In this document: piece by piece, positions 6,381 through 13,399 of the stretch
Layout of the letters: each line of letters opens with the position of its first letter
Position numbering within the stretch: position 1 is the first letter of the stretch
Assembly (NCBI GenBank): GCA_020634755.1
Contig: JACKBC010000074.1
Coordinates: 1-16,138, forward strand
DNA length: 16,138 nucleotides
DNA from: Caldilineaceae bacterium
Lineage (GTDB): Bacteria > Chloroflexota > Anaerolineae > Caldilineales > Caldilineaceae
Direction: 5' to 3'
Translations under genes and position numbers: made by a program
The notes under the pieces: generated by a model
What the model was told of the DNA's origin: nothing
What the model saw: only the letters and a program-made list of their open reading frames with translations
The model's database searches: none

Positions 6381-7853
6381 ATGTCTGTAAAAACACCTGA
6401 CTGGGTGAAACACGCTATTTTTTATCAAATTTTTCCCGATCGTTTTGCGCGCAGCGAACGCACGCAGCATCCGCGCGGCATTCACTTTAAGCCGTGGGGC
6501 TCACCGCCGGAAGAGCAAGGGTATCAGGGCGGCGATCTCTATGGCATTGTGGATAAGTTGGACTATTTGCAAGAGCTAGGCATAACCGCCCTCTATTTGA
6601 ACCCCATTTTTTCATCTGCGGCTAATCATCGCTATCATACGTTCGATTATTTTCAGATAGACCCGCTGCTGGGCGGCGAAAAAGCGCTGCGCGAATTGCT
6701 GGATCAAGCACACGCGCGCAACATGCGCGTGGTGCTGGACGGCGTTTTTAATCATGCCAGCCGCGGCTTTTGGGCCTTTCATCACATTCTGGAAAACGGC
6801 GTCACATCCCCCTATATTGATTGGTTCAACATCCACGGTTGGCCGCTGCGCCCCTATATTCACGATGAGCACAATCCCCACAACTACGATGCCTGGTGGG
6901 GCATTCCAGCGCTGCCCAAATTCAACTTTAACAATCAGGGCGTGCGCGACTACTTTTTGAAAGTATCGCAACATTGGATCGAGTTTGGCATTGACGGCTG
7001 GCGGCTAGACGTGCCGGAAGAGATTAATGATGCGGCCTTCTGGCAGGATTTTCGGCGCGTGGTCAAAACGGCCAATCCCGATGCCTATATTGTAGGAGAA
7101 ATCTGGCACGAGGCCCATGAATGGCTGCGCGGCGATCGCTTCGACGCCGTTATGAACTATGCCATGAATCGCGCGGCGTTTGGCTTTTTTGCGCAAAAAA
7201 CCTTGCGCACCGATTATCGGCCGGGCGGCTTTGAGCTGCGTCCAATCAACGCCCCCGACTTTTCGGCCTGGATCGAACACCTGGTGCGGCTACACGATTG
7301 GGAAATTGTGCAAGCGCAACTCAACTTGCTGGACAGCCACGACACGGCGCGCACGCTCTGGATTGTAAATAACGATGAGAGCGCGGCTCGGCTGTGTCTA
7401 CTGTTCCAGATGACCATTCCGGGCGCGCCGTGCATTTATTACGGTGACGAAGTAGGCATGACCGGCGCTAATGATCCCTATTGTCGCGGCGCGTTTCCCT
7501 GGCATGAGCCGGCAGAGTGGAACCAAGATTTGCTGCACTTCTACCGGCAGGTCACGGCCCTGCGTCATCAATATGCGGCGCTGCGCATTGGGGACTTTAA
7601 AACGCTCCAGGCGGAAAATCATGTCTACGCATTCCGGCGCAACTGTGAATGGCAATCGGTCATCGTCGCCTTTAATACCGATACCCAACCCGTCAAGGCC
7701 ACCATACCCAGCGGAGGCTTTTATGAAGATGGCCGCACGTTGCGCACCGTTTGGCCTACGCAAGCTCAGCCTGCCTCCTATACTGTTAGCGATGGCAAGC
7801 TCAAACAGGTGGCTATTGGGGCGCGTTCGGCTGTGGTGCTGGTGGCGGAATAA
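6381..7853 (+). CDS. GH13 alpha-amylase-family glycoside hydrolase (neopullulanase/cyclomaltodextrinase-like, no N-terminal CBM)
   Basis: A 490-residue enzyme with all four conserved GH13 regions: DGVFNH at 120-125; GWRLDVPEE with the nucleophile Asp210; IVGEIWHEA with the acid/base Glu240; and NLLDSHDTAR with the transition-state Asp321. The opening WVKHAIFYQIFPDRFA and the YQGGDLYGI segment are typical of neopullulanase, cyclomaltodextrinase and maltogenic amylase relatives. It starts directly at the catalytic barrel, without the roughly 120-residue N-terminal domain those enzymes often carry. There is no signal peptide, so it likely acts in the cytoplasm on maltodextrins or stored glucan. 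A C-terminal beta-sandwich domain follows from about residue 400. ATG 6381 has a weak GAAAGAG site eight bases upstream. Exact specificity (hydrolysis or transglycosylation) cannot be read here. Confidence 0.92.
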   Translation: MSVKTPDWVKHAIFYQIFPDRFARSERTQHPRGIHFKPWGSPPEEQGYQGGDLYGIVDKLDYLQELGITALYLNPIFSSAANHRYHTFDYFQIDPLLGGEKALRELLDQAHARNMRVVLDGVFNHASRGFWAFHHILENGVTSPYIDWFNIHGWPLRPYIHDEHNPHNYDAWWGIPALPKFNFNNQGVRDYFLKVSQHWIEFGIDGWRLDVPEEINDAAFWQDFRRVVKTANPDAYIVGEIWHEAHEWLRGDRFDAVMNYAMNRAAFGFFAQKTLRTDYRPGGFELRPINAPDFSAWIEHLVRLHDWEIVQAQLNLLDSHDTARTLWIVNNDESAARLCLLFQMTIPGAPCIYYGDEVGMTGANDPYCRGAFPWHEPAEWNQDLLHFYRQVTALRHQYAALRIGDFKTLQAENHVYAFRRNCEWQSVIVAFNTDTQPVKATIPSGGFYEDGRTLRTVWPTQAQPASYTVSDGKLKQVAIGARSAVVLVAE

Positions 7854-7946
7854 CGAAGAACCTATCCGTAAATTCGGTTGTGAATCCGATGGCGTCTCTG
7901 ACAGATCGGTTTGGCCCAGAGAACTTACGCACAGAGATTAAAGCCC

Positions 7947-8918
7947 ATGCCACCCATTCTGGTCATTGCCAATCCACGGGCCAATCGGGGGCGGGTGCGC
8001 CACCGACGGGCCCAGATCCAGCGGGCGCTCGCCGCCGCCGGCGCCCGCTATGATTGGCAGGAGACAGAGTACCCCGGTCACGCCGCCACGCTGGCGCAAA
8101 TGGCCGGCGCGGCGGGCTATGCAACTATTGCCGTGGCCGGCGGCGATGGGACGGTGAGCGAAGTAGTCAACGGGCTCATGATGGCCGATGATTCTGCTGT
8201 ACAGCCGGCTTTGGCCATTTTCCCTTGCGGCACGGGCAACGACTTTGCCGCCGCTACCGGGTTTATGCATGCCGACGTCCAGACGGCCGGTTGCCTTGTT
8301 GCCGGTCAGAGCCGCGCCATTGATATTGGTCGCGTGGTGCTGCATGCAGATGACGCCGCGCAGACGCGTTATTTCAACAACAGCCTCGGCGTTGGGCTGG
8401 AAGCAGCCACGGTCATCCAAGCGGACCGAATTCAGCGCCTCAACGGCGTTGTGCTCTATACGGTGGCCGCAATCCGTACGCTGCTGCATTTCAGAGCGGC
8501 GCCGATGGAGATTGAATGCGTGCGGCATGACGGCCATACCCAAGCAGTATCCGGCTCCATAATGATGGTGAGCGTCGGCAACAGCCCCCGTACGGGCGGC
8601 GGCTTTCATCTGACGCCGCAGGCCAAACTGGATGACGGACTGCTGGACATGGGCGTCGCAACGGCCATCTCCAAGCTGCGGCTGTTGAGTTTGCTGCCCA
8701 GAGCGCTCTTTGGCAAACATACCAGCGATCCGGCTTTTACGCTATATCAGTGTCGACGCATCCATATCCAGTGTGCGGATGGAATTCCCGTGCATGCTGA
8801 CGGAGAGCTCCTATCCGCCGCGGCACAGAAAATCGAAATAGAAGTGTTGCCTGGCCGTTTACGAATTCACGATGTACGTGGCAATAACGGCTCGTCAATC
8901 AAGAAAAAACGTGGTTGA
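7947..8918 (+). CDS. Diacylglycerol kinase-family lipid kinase (YegS/BmrU/DgkB type)
   Basis: A 323-residue soluble or membrane-associated kinase of the DAGK-catalytic family, which phosphorylates diacylglycerol or related lipids with ATP. It shows VIANPRANRGR at the N-terminus, the nucleotide-binding GGDGTVSEVVNG with GGDGT at 65-69, and FPCGTGNDFA at 93-101. A C-terminal beta-sandwich domain carries VGNSPRTGGGFHLTPQAKLDDGLLD. I chose ATG 7947 because homology starts at once (PPILVIANP). An in-frame TTG at 7911 would add 12 residues encoded across an ACTTACGCA motif (7923-7931). The ribosome-binding site is weak (AGAG about 13 bases upstream). It lies 93 bases after the amylase and could be co-transcribed, but the functions are not obviously linked. 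The bases beyond its stop hold no clear terminator. Confidence 0.88.
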   Translation: MPPILVIANPRANRGRVRHRRAQIQRALAAAGARYDWQETEYPGHAATLAQMAGAAGYATIAVAGGDGTVSEVVNGLMMADDSAVQPALAIFPCGTGNDFAAATGFMHADVQTAGCLVAGQSRAIDIGRVVLHADDAAQTRYFNNSLGVGLEAATVIQADRIQRLNGVVLYTVAAIRTLLHFRAAPMEIECVRHDGHTQAVSGSIMMVSVGNSPRTGGGFHLTPQAKLDDGLLDMGVATAISKLRLLSLLPRALFGKHTSDPAFTLYQCRRIHIQCADGIPVHADGELLSAAAQKIEIEVLPGRLRIHDVRGNNGSSIKKKRG

Positions 8919-8982
8919 CTAAGCCATTTTACGCCGGCCTTCGTACGCTTTATTGTGTATTAACAAAATAGTACTGGTATCC

Positions 8983-9017
8983 CAGAAGTTTGACTTCGCG
9001 GAGAAGTGGAACTTCTA
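8983..9017. repeat. Nested hairpin palindrome
   Basis: AGAAGTT (8984-8990) pairs with AACTTCT (9010-9016). Inside it ACTTC (8993-8997) pairs with GAAGT (9003-9007), with a 2x2 internal mismatch and a five-base loop GCGGA. No T-tract follows. It is a long imperfect palindrome of the kind dispersed through many genomes; no second copy is seen in this window. Confidence 0.6.
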
Positions 9018-9154
9018 TGCCGGTGTTAATTTATAAATCTGCAAAAAAGCGTAAAGAAGCACGAAAGCGGCCGCCAATCTCGAAGCCTCAGCGCCTTTCC
9101 GCCGCCTAATGCGCAATTGGTTCTTAAATATGTTTCGCTTCGCTTTGCTCTATC

Positions 9155-9163
9155 TGGTATAAT
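9155..9163 (+). promoter_or_regulatory. Extended -10 promoter with consensus TATAAT
   Basis: TGG-TATAAT: a perfect -10 hexamer at 9158-9163 preceded by the extended TGn element. The -35 region (around 9134-9140) is weak, as tolerated for extended -10 promoters. The start is expected near 9170. The only element within range downstream is the intrinsic terminator at 9193-9230. Confidence 0.55.
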
Positions 9164-9169
9164 CCAATA

Positions 9170-9231
9170 TAGGCGTACCCAGCATTGGTGTGAACCCATG
9201 TGGAGACCAACGTCTCTGTATGGGTTTTTTA
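9170..9231 (+). ncRNA. Candidate ~60-nt small RNA or attenuated leader
   Basis: It is defined by the extended -10 promoter ending at 9163 and the terminator ending near 9230. It contains no plausible reading frame. The 5' part is about 23 bases of apparently unstructured RNA, and the rest is the terminator stem. It could be a trans-acting small RNA, or the terminated leader of the membrane-protein gene 235 bases downstream. The promoter and terminator are seen in the sequence; that an RNA exists is inference. Confidence 0.35.
9193..9230 (+). terminator. Intrinsic terminator with 15-bp stem, CAAC loop and T-tract
   Basis: Bases 9193-9207 pair with 9212-9226 in 15 consecutive pairs (12 Watson-Crick and three G-T wobbles), closed by a CAAC tetraloop. 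The end of the stem runs into TTTTTT at 9225-9230. It is the most canonical Rho-independent terminator in the window, yet the nearest upstream gene ends about 275 bases earlier. Confidence 0.75.
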
Positions 9232-9366
9232 TTCACACGACTACACAGAGCCTACAGAGTACCCAGAGCGCCTCCGTTTCCATCCATTCCAATTTTACGC
9301 AAGGCGTTTATACTCAGCTCTGAATGAGACCCGAAGTATTATCACTGGGGTTGAGGCAATAGAAAA

Positions 9367-9390
9367 CTCTGGTTCTCATCTCAACCGCAG
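9367..9390 (+). repeat. Palindromic repeat family copy 1
   Basis: CTCTGGTT-CTCATCTC-AACCGCAG. Over 30 bases it agrees with the reverse complement of the copy near 15740-15769 at 26 positions, and it shares GGTTCTCAT-TCAACCGCAG with the copy at 14194. The stem has two mismatches here, so this copy is partly eroded. Confidence 0.6.
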
Positions 9391-9465
9391 TATAGCTGCG
9401 CAAAAGGGGTCATCAGGTCTAACCTGGCCAGCTACAAACAGTGCGCAAAATATAATTTTTAGGGC

Positions 9466-10476
9466 TTGCATTCAAACAGGGCTTTATCAACCTTGGCGCG
9501 ACAGGAAATAGCCGACATCATTCAAGGAATATTAGATAGCGAGCGGGCGCTTTTTGATGCACCTCAGGCAGAATCTGTCGAGAGTGCGGCCTTAAGCGCC
9601 AGCGCCACGATCAACGCGCAGATCTGGTTTGAACAGTTTCCGTGGCGCCCAACTGCGGCTTGGGTGGTGGTAGCCGGCGTATTGAGCTTGGGCATTTTCG
9701 CTGGCGGGAGTCTGGCCGCCGTGGATTGGCGCGGGTTGGCGCTGCTTCTGCTGCTGGCGGATCCGCTGTGGGGGTCCATCTGGCGTTTAGCTGCTGGTCG
9801 CCAAGAGATGCTGCCCTTGCGCGAGCAGGCCGTAACTCATCGCTTCTGGCTACCGTATCTTTCTATGAACTCGCCGGCCGCCAAGATCATGGGCTGGGAT
9901 ACACACGCCACGCAGAACACGGTGTTCCCGCTACTTTTCCGCGTGGCGGCTCCCACAATTTTGCTGGCGGCAGCAGTAGCCATGGTGTTGGATGGCGCAG
10001 CGCTCTGGCTGACCGGCGTGGTCATCGTTTGCAGCATGATTGGGTGGGTCAGCCGCCGCACGTGGCGCATCCATCCGCACTTTCTGCACGCGCTGGTCAC
10101 CATTATGCTGCCTTGGGCGCTCACGCTCAACATTATGCAGCCCCAGCTAAATGGCAGCGAAGGTGCGTTTGTGTGGCGGCTGCAATGGGCGCTGCTGCTG
10201 TTGTGGACGCTTCACAATTGGGGCGAAGGGCGCTGCTTGCTCAAAGAGCGCGATCTCTTTGGCATTGGGCTTTTGGCTGTAGCCGACGTAGGGCTGGGCA
10301 TTCTGCTCGTTGTGGCCAAGGCGCCGCTTTGGTTGGCCTTGCTTAGCCTTTTATGGCTGCCCACCTGGCTCTGCATCTACCGCGGTTATCCATTACGCAG
10401 CGTGACGTTGTGGTGGTTGCTCTCTATGTTGGTCAGTGCAGCGGCGGTGGGTCAGCTTTTTTATGCGCAATTATAG
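9466..10476 (+). CDS. Polytopic integral membrane protein of unknown function
   Basis: I do not recognise this protein. After about 60 hydrophilic residues with an acidic stretch there are eight or nine hydrophobic segments, beginning at TAAWVVVAGVLSLGIFAGG and ending in WWLLSMLVSAAAVGQLF. Trp is abundant near the membrane boundaries. No conserved catalytic motif is visible. The frame opens after a TAG at 9460-9462 and contains no early ATG. Possible starts are TTG 9466 (336 residues) or TTG 9493 (nine residues shorter), neither with a good ribosome-binding site; ACAGGG lies about 11 bases before the second. A TATAAT at 9451-9456 would place transcription start almost on TTG 9466, so leaderless initiation is conceivable. 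It is followed 96 bases later by an HD-domain gene. Long hydrophobic coding and normal local codon use argue that it is real; the start is uncertain. Confidence 0.7.
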   Translation: MHSNRALSTLARQEIADIIQGILDSERALFDAPQAESVESAALSASATINAQIWFEQFPWRPTAAWVVVAGVLSLGIFAGGSLAAVDWRGLALLLLLADPLWGSIWRLAAGRQEMLPLREQAVTHRFWLPYLSMNSPAAKIMGWDTHATQNTVFPLLFRVAAPTILLAAAVAMVLDGAALWLTGVVIVCSMIGWVSRRTWRIHPHFLHALVTIMLPWALTLNIMQPQLNGSEGAFVWRLQWALLLLWTLHNWGEGRCLLKERDLFGIGLLAVADVGLGILLVVAKAPLWLALLSLLWLPTWLCIYRGYPLRSVTLWWLLSMLVSAAAVGQLFYAQL

Positions 10477-10486
10477 CCGCCTCCCC

Positions 10487-10516
10487 GCTTACGCAGCGCC
10501 CATACTTGCCGGTGTG
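10487..10516 (+). repeat. Half copy of the 78-bp repeat (left end) with hairpin
   Basis: GCTTACGCAGCGCC shares the 13-mer CTTACGCAGCGCC with both 78-bp elements. It is followed, as in copy A, by a five-base stem with a six-base loop (CATAC-TTGCCG-GTGTG), although the stem sequence differs. No right terminus is found at the expected distance. It lies between the membrane-protein stop and the HD-protein start. Confidence 0.5.
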
Positions 10517-10572
10517 AGCATGGCCGTTGTATATGTGAAAAAGTTAAGAAATCATTAAGAAGTTGAACGATT

Positions 10573-11334
10573 ATGAATAAAAGTCAAGAAGTAAGTATGC
10601 AAACCGAAGCGACAGAGATTCCGCCCTTGCCGGCGCTAAATGGCGCGGCGGCTCCCCAGGCGCCGACCGGTGCGATTGTTGGCGTAGATCGCGTGCGCCG
10701 CGATCCGGAAGTGCTGGCCTTTATCCGCAGCGCCAATGAATCTTTGCGAGCGCTGGGTTTTACCGAGCATGGTCAACGCCACGCCGGGCTGGTGGGTCAC
10801 ATTGCCGAAAACGTGTTGGAGCGGCTGGAGTATCCCAAGCGCACGTGCGAGCTGGCCAACATTGCCGGCTATCTGCACGACATTGGCAACAGCATCCACC
10901 GGCAAAATCATGCGCTTAGCGGCAGCCTGATGGCGTGGCGCATTCTCGCCCGCATGGGGATGTCGCCCGAGGAGTGCGCGCTGATTATGAACGCCATTGG
11001 CAACCACGAGGAAGAACGCGGGTTGGCCACGACACCGGTAGCCGCGGCGCTGATTATTGCGGACAAAGCCGATGTGCATCGCAGCCGCGTGCAGAACCCA
11101 GATATGGCGACCTTTGATATTCACGACCGCGTCAATTACGCATCGACGCGCAGTTTTGTGCGCGTGGGAAACTCAGACAAAGTGGTGGCGCTGGAATTAG
11201 AAATCGACACCAATTACGCCCACGTCATTGAATATTTTGAAATTTTTCTAGATCGCATGACGATGGTGCGACAAGCTGTAGAGTTTTTGGGCTGTCAGTT
11301 TCAGCTGATCATCAATGAGACGCGATTTTCGTGA
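10573..11334 (+). CDS. HD-domain metal-dependent phosphohydrolase
   Basis: A 253-residue soluble protein with an HD superfamily core. The metal-ligand set is visible as His70 (EHGQRHAGL), His102-Asp103 (YLHDIGNSIH), His145 (GNHEEE) and Asp164 (IIADKADVHR). The family hydrolyses phosphate mono- or diesters of nucleotides and related molecules, and many members act on nucleotide second messengers. Nothing here fixes the substrate. The first 40 residues are Pro/Ala-rich and probably disordered; the C-terminal 70 residues (ALELEIDTNYAHVIEYFEIF) lie outside the catalytic core. ATG 10573 has only a weak AAGAAG site; ATG 10597 is an alternative that would drop eight residues. The c-di-AMP synthase gene lies about 2 kb downstream, but this protein lacks the GdpP (DHH-DHHA1) and PgpH (7TMR-HD) architectures known for c-di-AMP hydrolysis, so a link is not supported. 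Confidence 0.85.
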   Translation: MNKSQEVSMQTEATEIPPLPALNGAAAPQAPTGAIVGVDRVRRDPEVLAFIRSANESLRALGFTEHGQRHAGLVGHIAENVLERLEYPKRTCELANIAGYLHDIGNSIHRQNHALSGSLMAWRILARMGMSPEECALIMNAIGNHEEERGLATTPVAAALIIADKADVHRSRVQNPDMATFDIHDRVNYASTRSFVRVGNSDKVVALELEIDTNYAHVIEYFEIFLDRMTMVRQAVEFLGCQFQLIINETRFS

Positions 11335-11344
11335 GTGCAGCCTA

Positions 11345-11433
11345 GCGTTGAAACGCCAGTCTGCTAGCGAAAGCCGGCTACAAAAGGAGTGCGCTTTAGC
11401 GTACTTTGGCTGACAGGCGCTGGTTTCAACCAG
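11345..11433. repeat. Cluster of short palindromes between the HD and FAH-family genes
   Basis: GCGTT-GA-AACGC (11345-11356), a TAGC/GCTA stem around 11364-11379 and CTGGTT-TC-AACCAG (11420-11433) lie within 90 bases. GTTGAAAC at the left and GTTTCAAC at the right are inverted copies. The string GCCTAGCGTTGA (11340-11351) recurs inverted at 14178-14189, just before another palindrome. Function is unknown; an eroded inverted-repeat element is one reading. Confidence 0.45.
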
Positions 11434-11578
11434 TCGCTTGATCCATTTACATTGTTAACTTTCATAAGCGCACGACATGCCAACCGATTTGAGCCGGTTT
11501 CATTTGGCAGACGCCCATTTCAATCGGTGGTATTCAAATGTCAACCAAACCTAAACGAAACTAAACGAGAAGGGTATT

Positions 11579-12379
11579 ATGCGCATAGTGCGGTTTTCTG
11601 AAATTTCTCATGTGGCGCCACGCTGGGGCATGGTGATTGAACATTTGGTCTATCCGCTGCAAAGGGCGCCTTATCTAAGCACGGCCATTGATGGGTCCAG
11701 CGCGCCGGAAATTGAGGGGGCGCCAGTGCCCCTGAAATCTGTAGAGCTTTTGCCGCCGGCCACCCCCAGCAAGATCTTGTGCGTGGGGCGCAACTATGCC
11801 GCACATGCCGCGGAGCTGGGCAATGAGGTGCCGGACCAGCCGTTGGTCTTTCTGAAGACGCCCAGCTCGCTAATTGGCCCCGGCGCTTCGGTTGTACACC
11901 CCACCATCAGCGAACGCGTTGACCACGAGGCAGAACTGGCTTTGGTGATCGGGCGGAGCTGTCGCCATTTGAGCACCGAAAACGCCATGGACGCTATTTA
12001 TGGCTACACAATTGCCAACGATGTAACGGCGCGCGATTTGCAGAATGTGGATAGGCAGTGGGCGCGCGCCAAAGGGTTCGACACGTTTGGTCCGCTGGGC
12101 CCGTGGCTAGAGACAGATTACGACCCAGCCAACCGCACCGTACGCTGTCTGGTCAATGGTGAGGTGCGACAGGAGAGCAATACCGATCTTATGCTCTTCC
12201 CAATTGTGCAGATTCTGGTCTGGCTTTCGCGGGCCATGACGCTGGAGGCTGGCGATCTAATCCTCACCGGGACACCGGCCGGGGTGGCGCCCGTGCAGCC
12301 GGGCGATGTAATGACAGTACAGATTGACGGGTTGGGCGAAATTTCCAACCCGGTTGTGGCAGAAGAAAGAGGGGTATAG
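11579..12379 (+). CDS. Fumarylacetoacetate hydrolase-family protein
   Basis: A 266-residue FAH-superfamily enzyme. Members hydrolyse, decarboxylate or tautomerise 2-oxo or beta-diketo acids using a divalent metal. The metal ligands are seen as Glu117 and Glu119 in DHEAELALVIG and Asp148 in NDVTARD. The family segments CVGRNYAAHAAE, KGFDTFGPLGPW and LILTGTPAGV are all present. An N-terminal 60-residue cap precedes the core, as in the YcgM/oxaloacetate tautomerase and acylpyruvase branch, so activity on oxaloacetate or acylpyruvates is plausible but unproven. ATG 11579 follows GAGAAGGG at suitable spacing. The stop codon is one base from the ATG of ornithine carbamoyltransferase, so translational coupling and a shared transcript are likely. 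Why these two are paired is not evident. Confidence 0.9.
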   Translation: MRIVRFSEISHVAPRWGMVIEHLVYPLQRAPYLSTAIDGSSAPEIEGAPVPLKSVELLPPATPSKILCVGRNYAAHAAELGNEVPDQPLVFLKTPSSLIGPGASVVHPTISERVDHEAELALVIGRSCRHLSTENAMDAIYGYTIANDVTARDLQNVDRQWARAKGFDTFGPLGPWLETDYDPANRTVRCLVNGEVRQESNTDLMLFPIVQILVWLSRAMTLEAGDLILTGTPAGVAPVQPGDVMTVQIDGLGEISNPVVAEERGV

Positions 12380-12380
12380 C

Positions 12381-13325
12381 ATGGCGGTAGCGCCGCTGAA
12401 ACATTTTTTAGAAATTGGCCAACTGTCTGAGGAGCAATTCTGGGGGCTGCTCTTTTTGGCGCAGGCGCTGAAAGAAGAACGCACGCAAACAGGGCGCAAC
12501 GAACCGATTCTGGCGGGCAAGGCGCTGGCTATGGTCTTTCAGAAGCCAAGCCTGCGCACGCGCGTGAGTTTTGAGATGGGCATGCAGCATCTAGGCGGCC
12601 ATGCGCTCTACTTGAGCCCTGCCGAAGTTGGCTTGGGCACGCGTGAAAGCGCGCCAGACGTAGCGCGCGTGCTCAGCGGCTATGTGGATGGCATTATGGC
12701 GCGCGTTTTTGACCACAATCATGTGCATGAGTTGGCCCAGTGGGGCAGCGTGCCGGTGATCAACGGTTTGAGCGACTATTGCCACCCGTGCCAGGCGCTC
12801 GCCGATCTGATGACCATTTGGGAACAGCTGGGGCGGCTGACTGGCGTTACGCTGGCCTATGTGGGTGATGGCGCCAACAACGTTGCCACCAGTCTGCTGG
12901 CGGCGGCGGGCAAAGTGGGCATGGTCGTGCGCATTGTGTCGCCGGTCGGCTATCAACCGGCGCCGGAGGTGATTGACGCCACCGATGCCGATGCAACTGT
13001 AACTGACGATCTGGACGCCGTAGTAGGAGCCGATGTCATCTATACCGATGTGTGGACGAGCATGGGGCAAGAGGCTCAAAAGGAGCAGCGCGTGGCCGAC
13101 CTGGCGGCATATCAGCTTAATGAGGGTTTGGTGGCGCGCACCCGCAATGATAATACGCTGGTAATGCACTGTTTGCCCGCCCACCGCGGCGAAGAAATTA
13201 TCGATAGCGTGGCCGATGGGACGCAAAGCGTGCTCTTCCCGCAAGCGCATAATCGGCTGCATGCGCAGAAGGCAATTTTGGCGCATCTGCTGGGCAAGGC
13301 GCCGCTGCCAGAAAGAAACGATTAA
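12381..13325 (+). CDS. argF: Ornithine carbamoyltransferase
   Basis: A 314-residue cytoplasmic enzyme converting ornithine and carbamoyl phosphate to citrulline in arginine biosynthesis (the catabolic form, ArcB, runs in reverse). Carbamoyl-phosphate-binding SLRTR is at 57-61 and HPCQ at 135-138. The ornithine-binding DVWTSMG at 223-229 distinguishes it from aspartate carbamoyltransferase. The catalytic HCLPAHRGEE starts at 263. Length is standard. The start at 12381 is chosen because AGAGGGG lies just upstream and the fold begins there; upstream in-frame codons overlap the FAH-family gene. No other arginine genes or arginine-deiminase genes are in the window, so anabolic function is the default assumption. 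The next gene begins 74 bases later after an inverted repeat. Confidence 0.95.
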   Translation: MAVAPLKHFLEIGQLSEEQFWGLLFLAQALKEERTQTGRNEPILAGKALAMVFQKPSLRTRVSFEMGMQHLGGHALYLSPAEVGLGTRESAPDVARVLSGYVDGIMARVFDHNHVHELAQWGSVPVINGLSDYCHPCQALADLMTIWEQLGRLTGVTLAYVGDGANNVATSLLAAAGKVGMVVRIVSPVGYQPAPEVIDATDADATVTDDLDAVVGADVIYTDVWTSMGQEAQKEQRVADLAAYQLNEGLVARTRNDNTLVMHCLPAHRGEEIIDSVADGTQSVLFPQAHNRLHAQKAILAHLLGKAPLPERND

Positions 13326-13331
13326 TTTGCC

Positions 13332-13362
13332 AGATTAGGGGTTCGCTTCATATGGCTAATCT
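13332..13362. repeat. Seven-bp inverted repeat after argF
   Basis: AGATTAG (13332-13338) and CTAATCT (13356-13362) are perfectly complementary around a 17-base loop, with a further CTAATC directly after. There is no T-tract, so it is at best a weak terminator or a target for RNA folding. Confidence 0.3.
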
Positions 13363-13399
13363 CTAATCAGCGAGTCACATCATTCCCCCCTGTACAATT

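Larger units (their letters stand above)
8919..9465. other. 547-base intergenic region rich in palindromes, with a possible small RNA
   Basis: No reading frame here looks like a real protein. A 103-codon frame at 9200-9511 begins inside a terminator stem and has no family features. The stretch holds a nested hairpin (8983-9017), a strong extended -10 element (9155-9163), an intrinsic terminator (9193-9230), a TTTTACGCA motif (9293-9301) and one copy of a palindromic repeat (9367-9390). TATAAT occurs again at 9451-9456 just before the next gene. Confidence 0.6.

Noticed and set aside
7886..7909. CCGAT/ATCGG stem after the amylase gene as a terminator
   Set aside because: The stem is only five bases, the loop is 14 bases and just three Ts follow, so evidence for termination is too weak to list.
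7938..8720. 260-codon frame antisense to the lipid kinase gene
   Set aside because: The sense frame has GGDGT and GTGNDFA motifs. The antisense frame has no family features and composition typical of a complementary-strand shadow.
9200..9511. 103-codon plus-strand frame in the large gap
   Set aside because: It begins inside the terminator stem, has no ribosome-binding site or family features, and crosses a palindromic repeat. It also overlaps the start of the membrane-protein gene.
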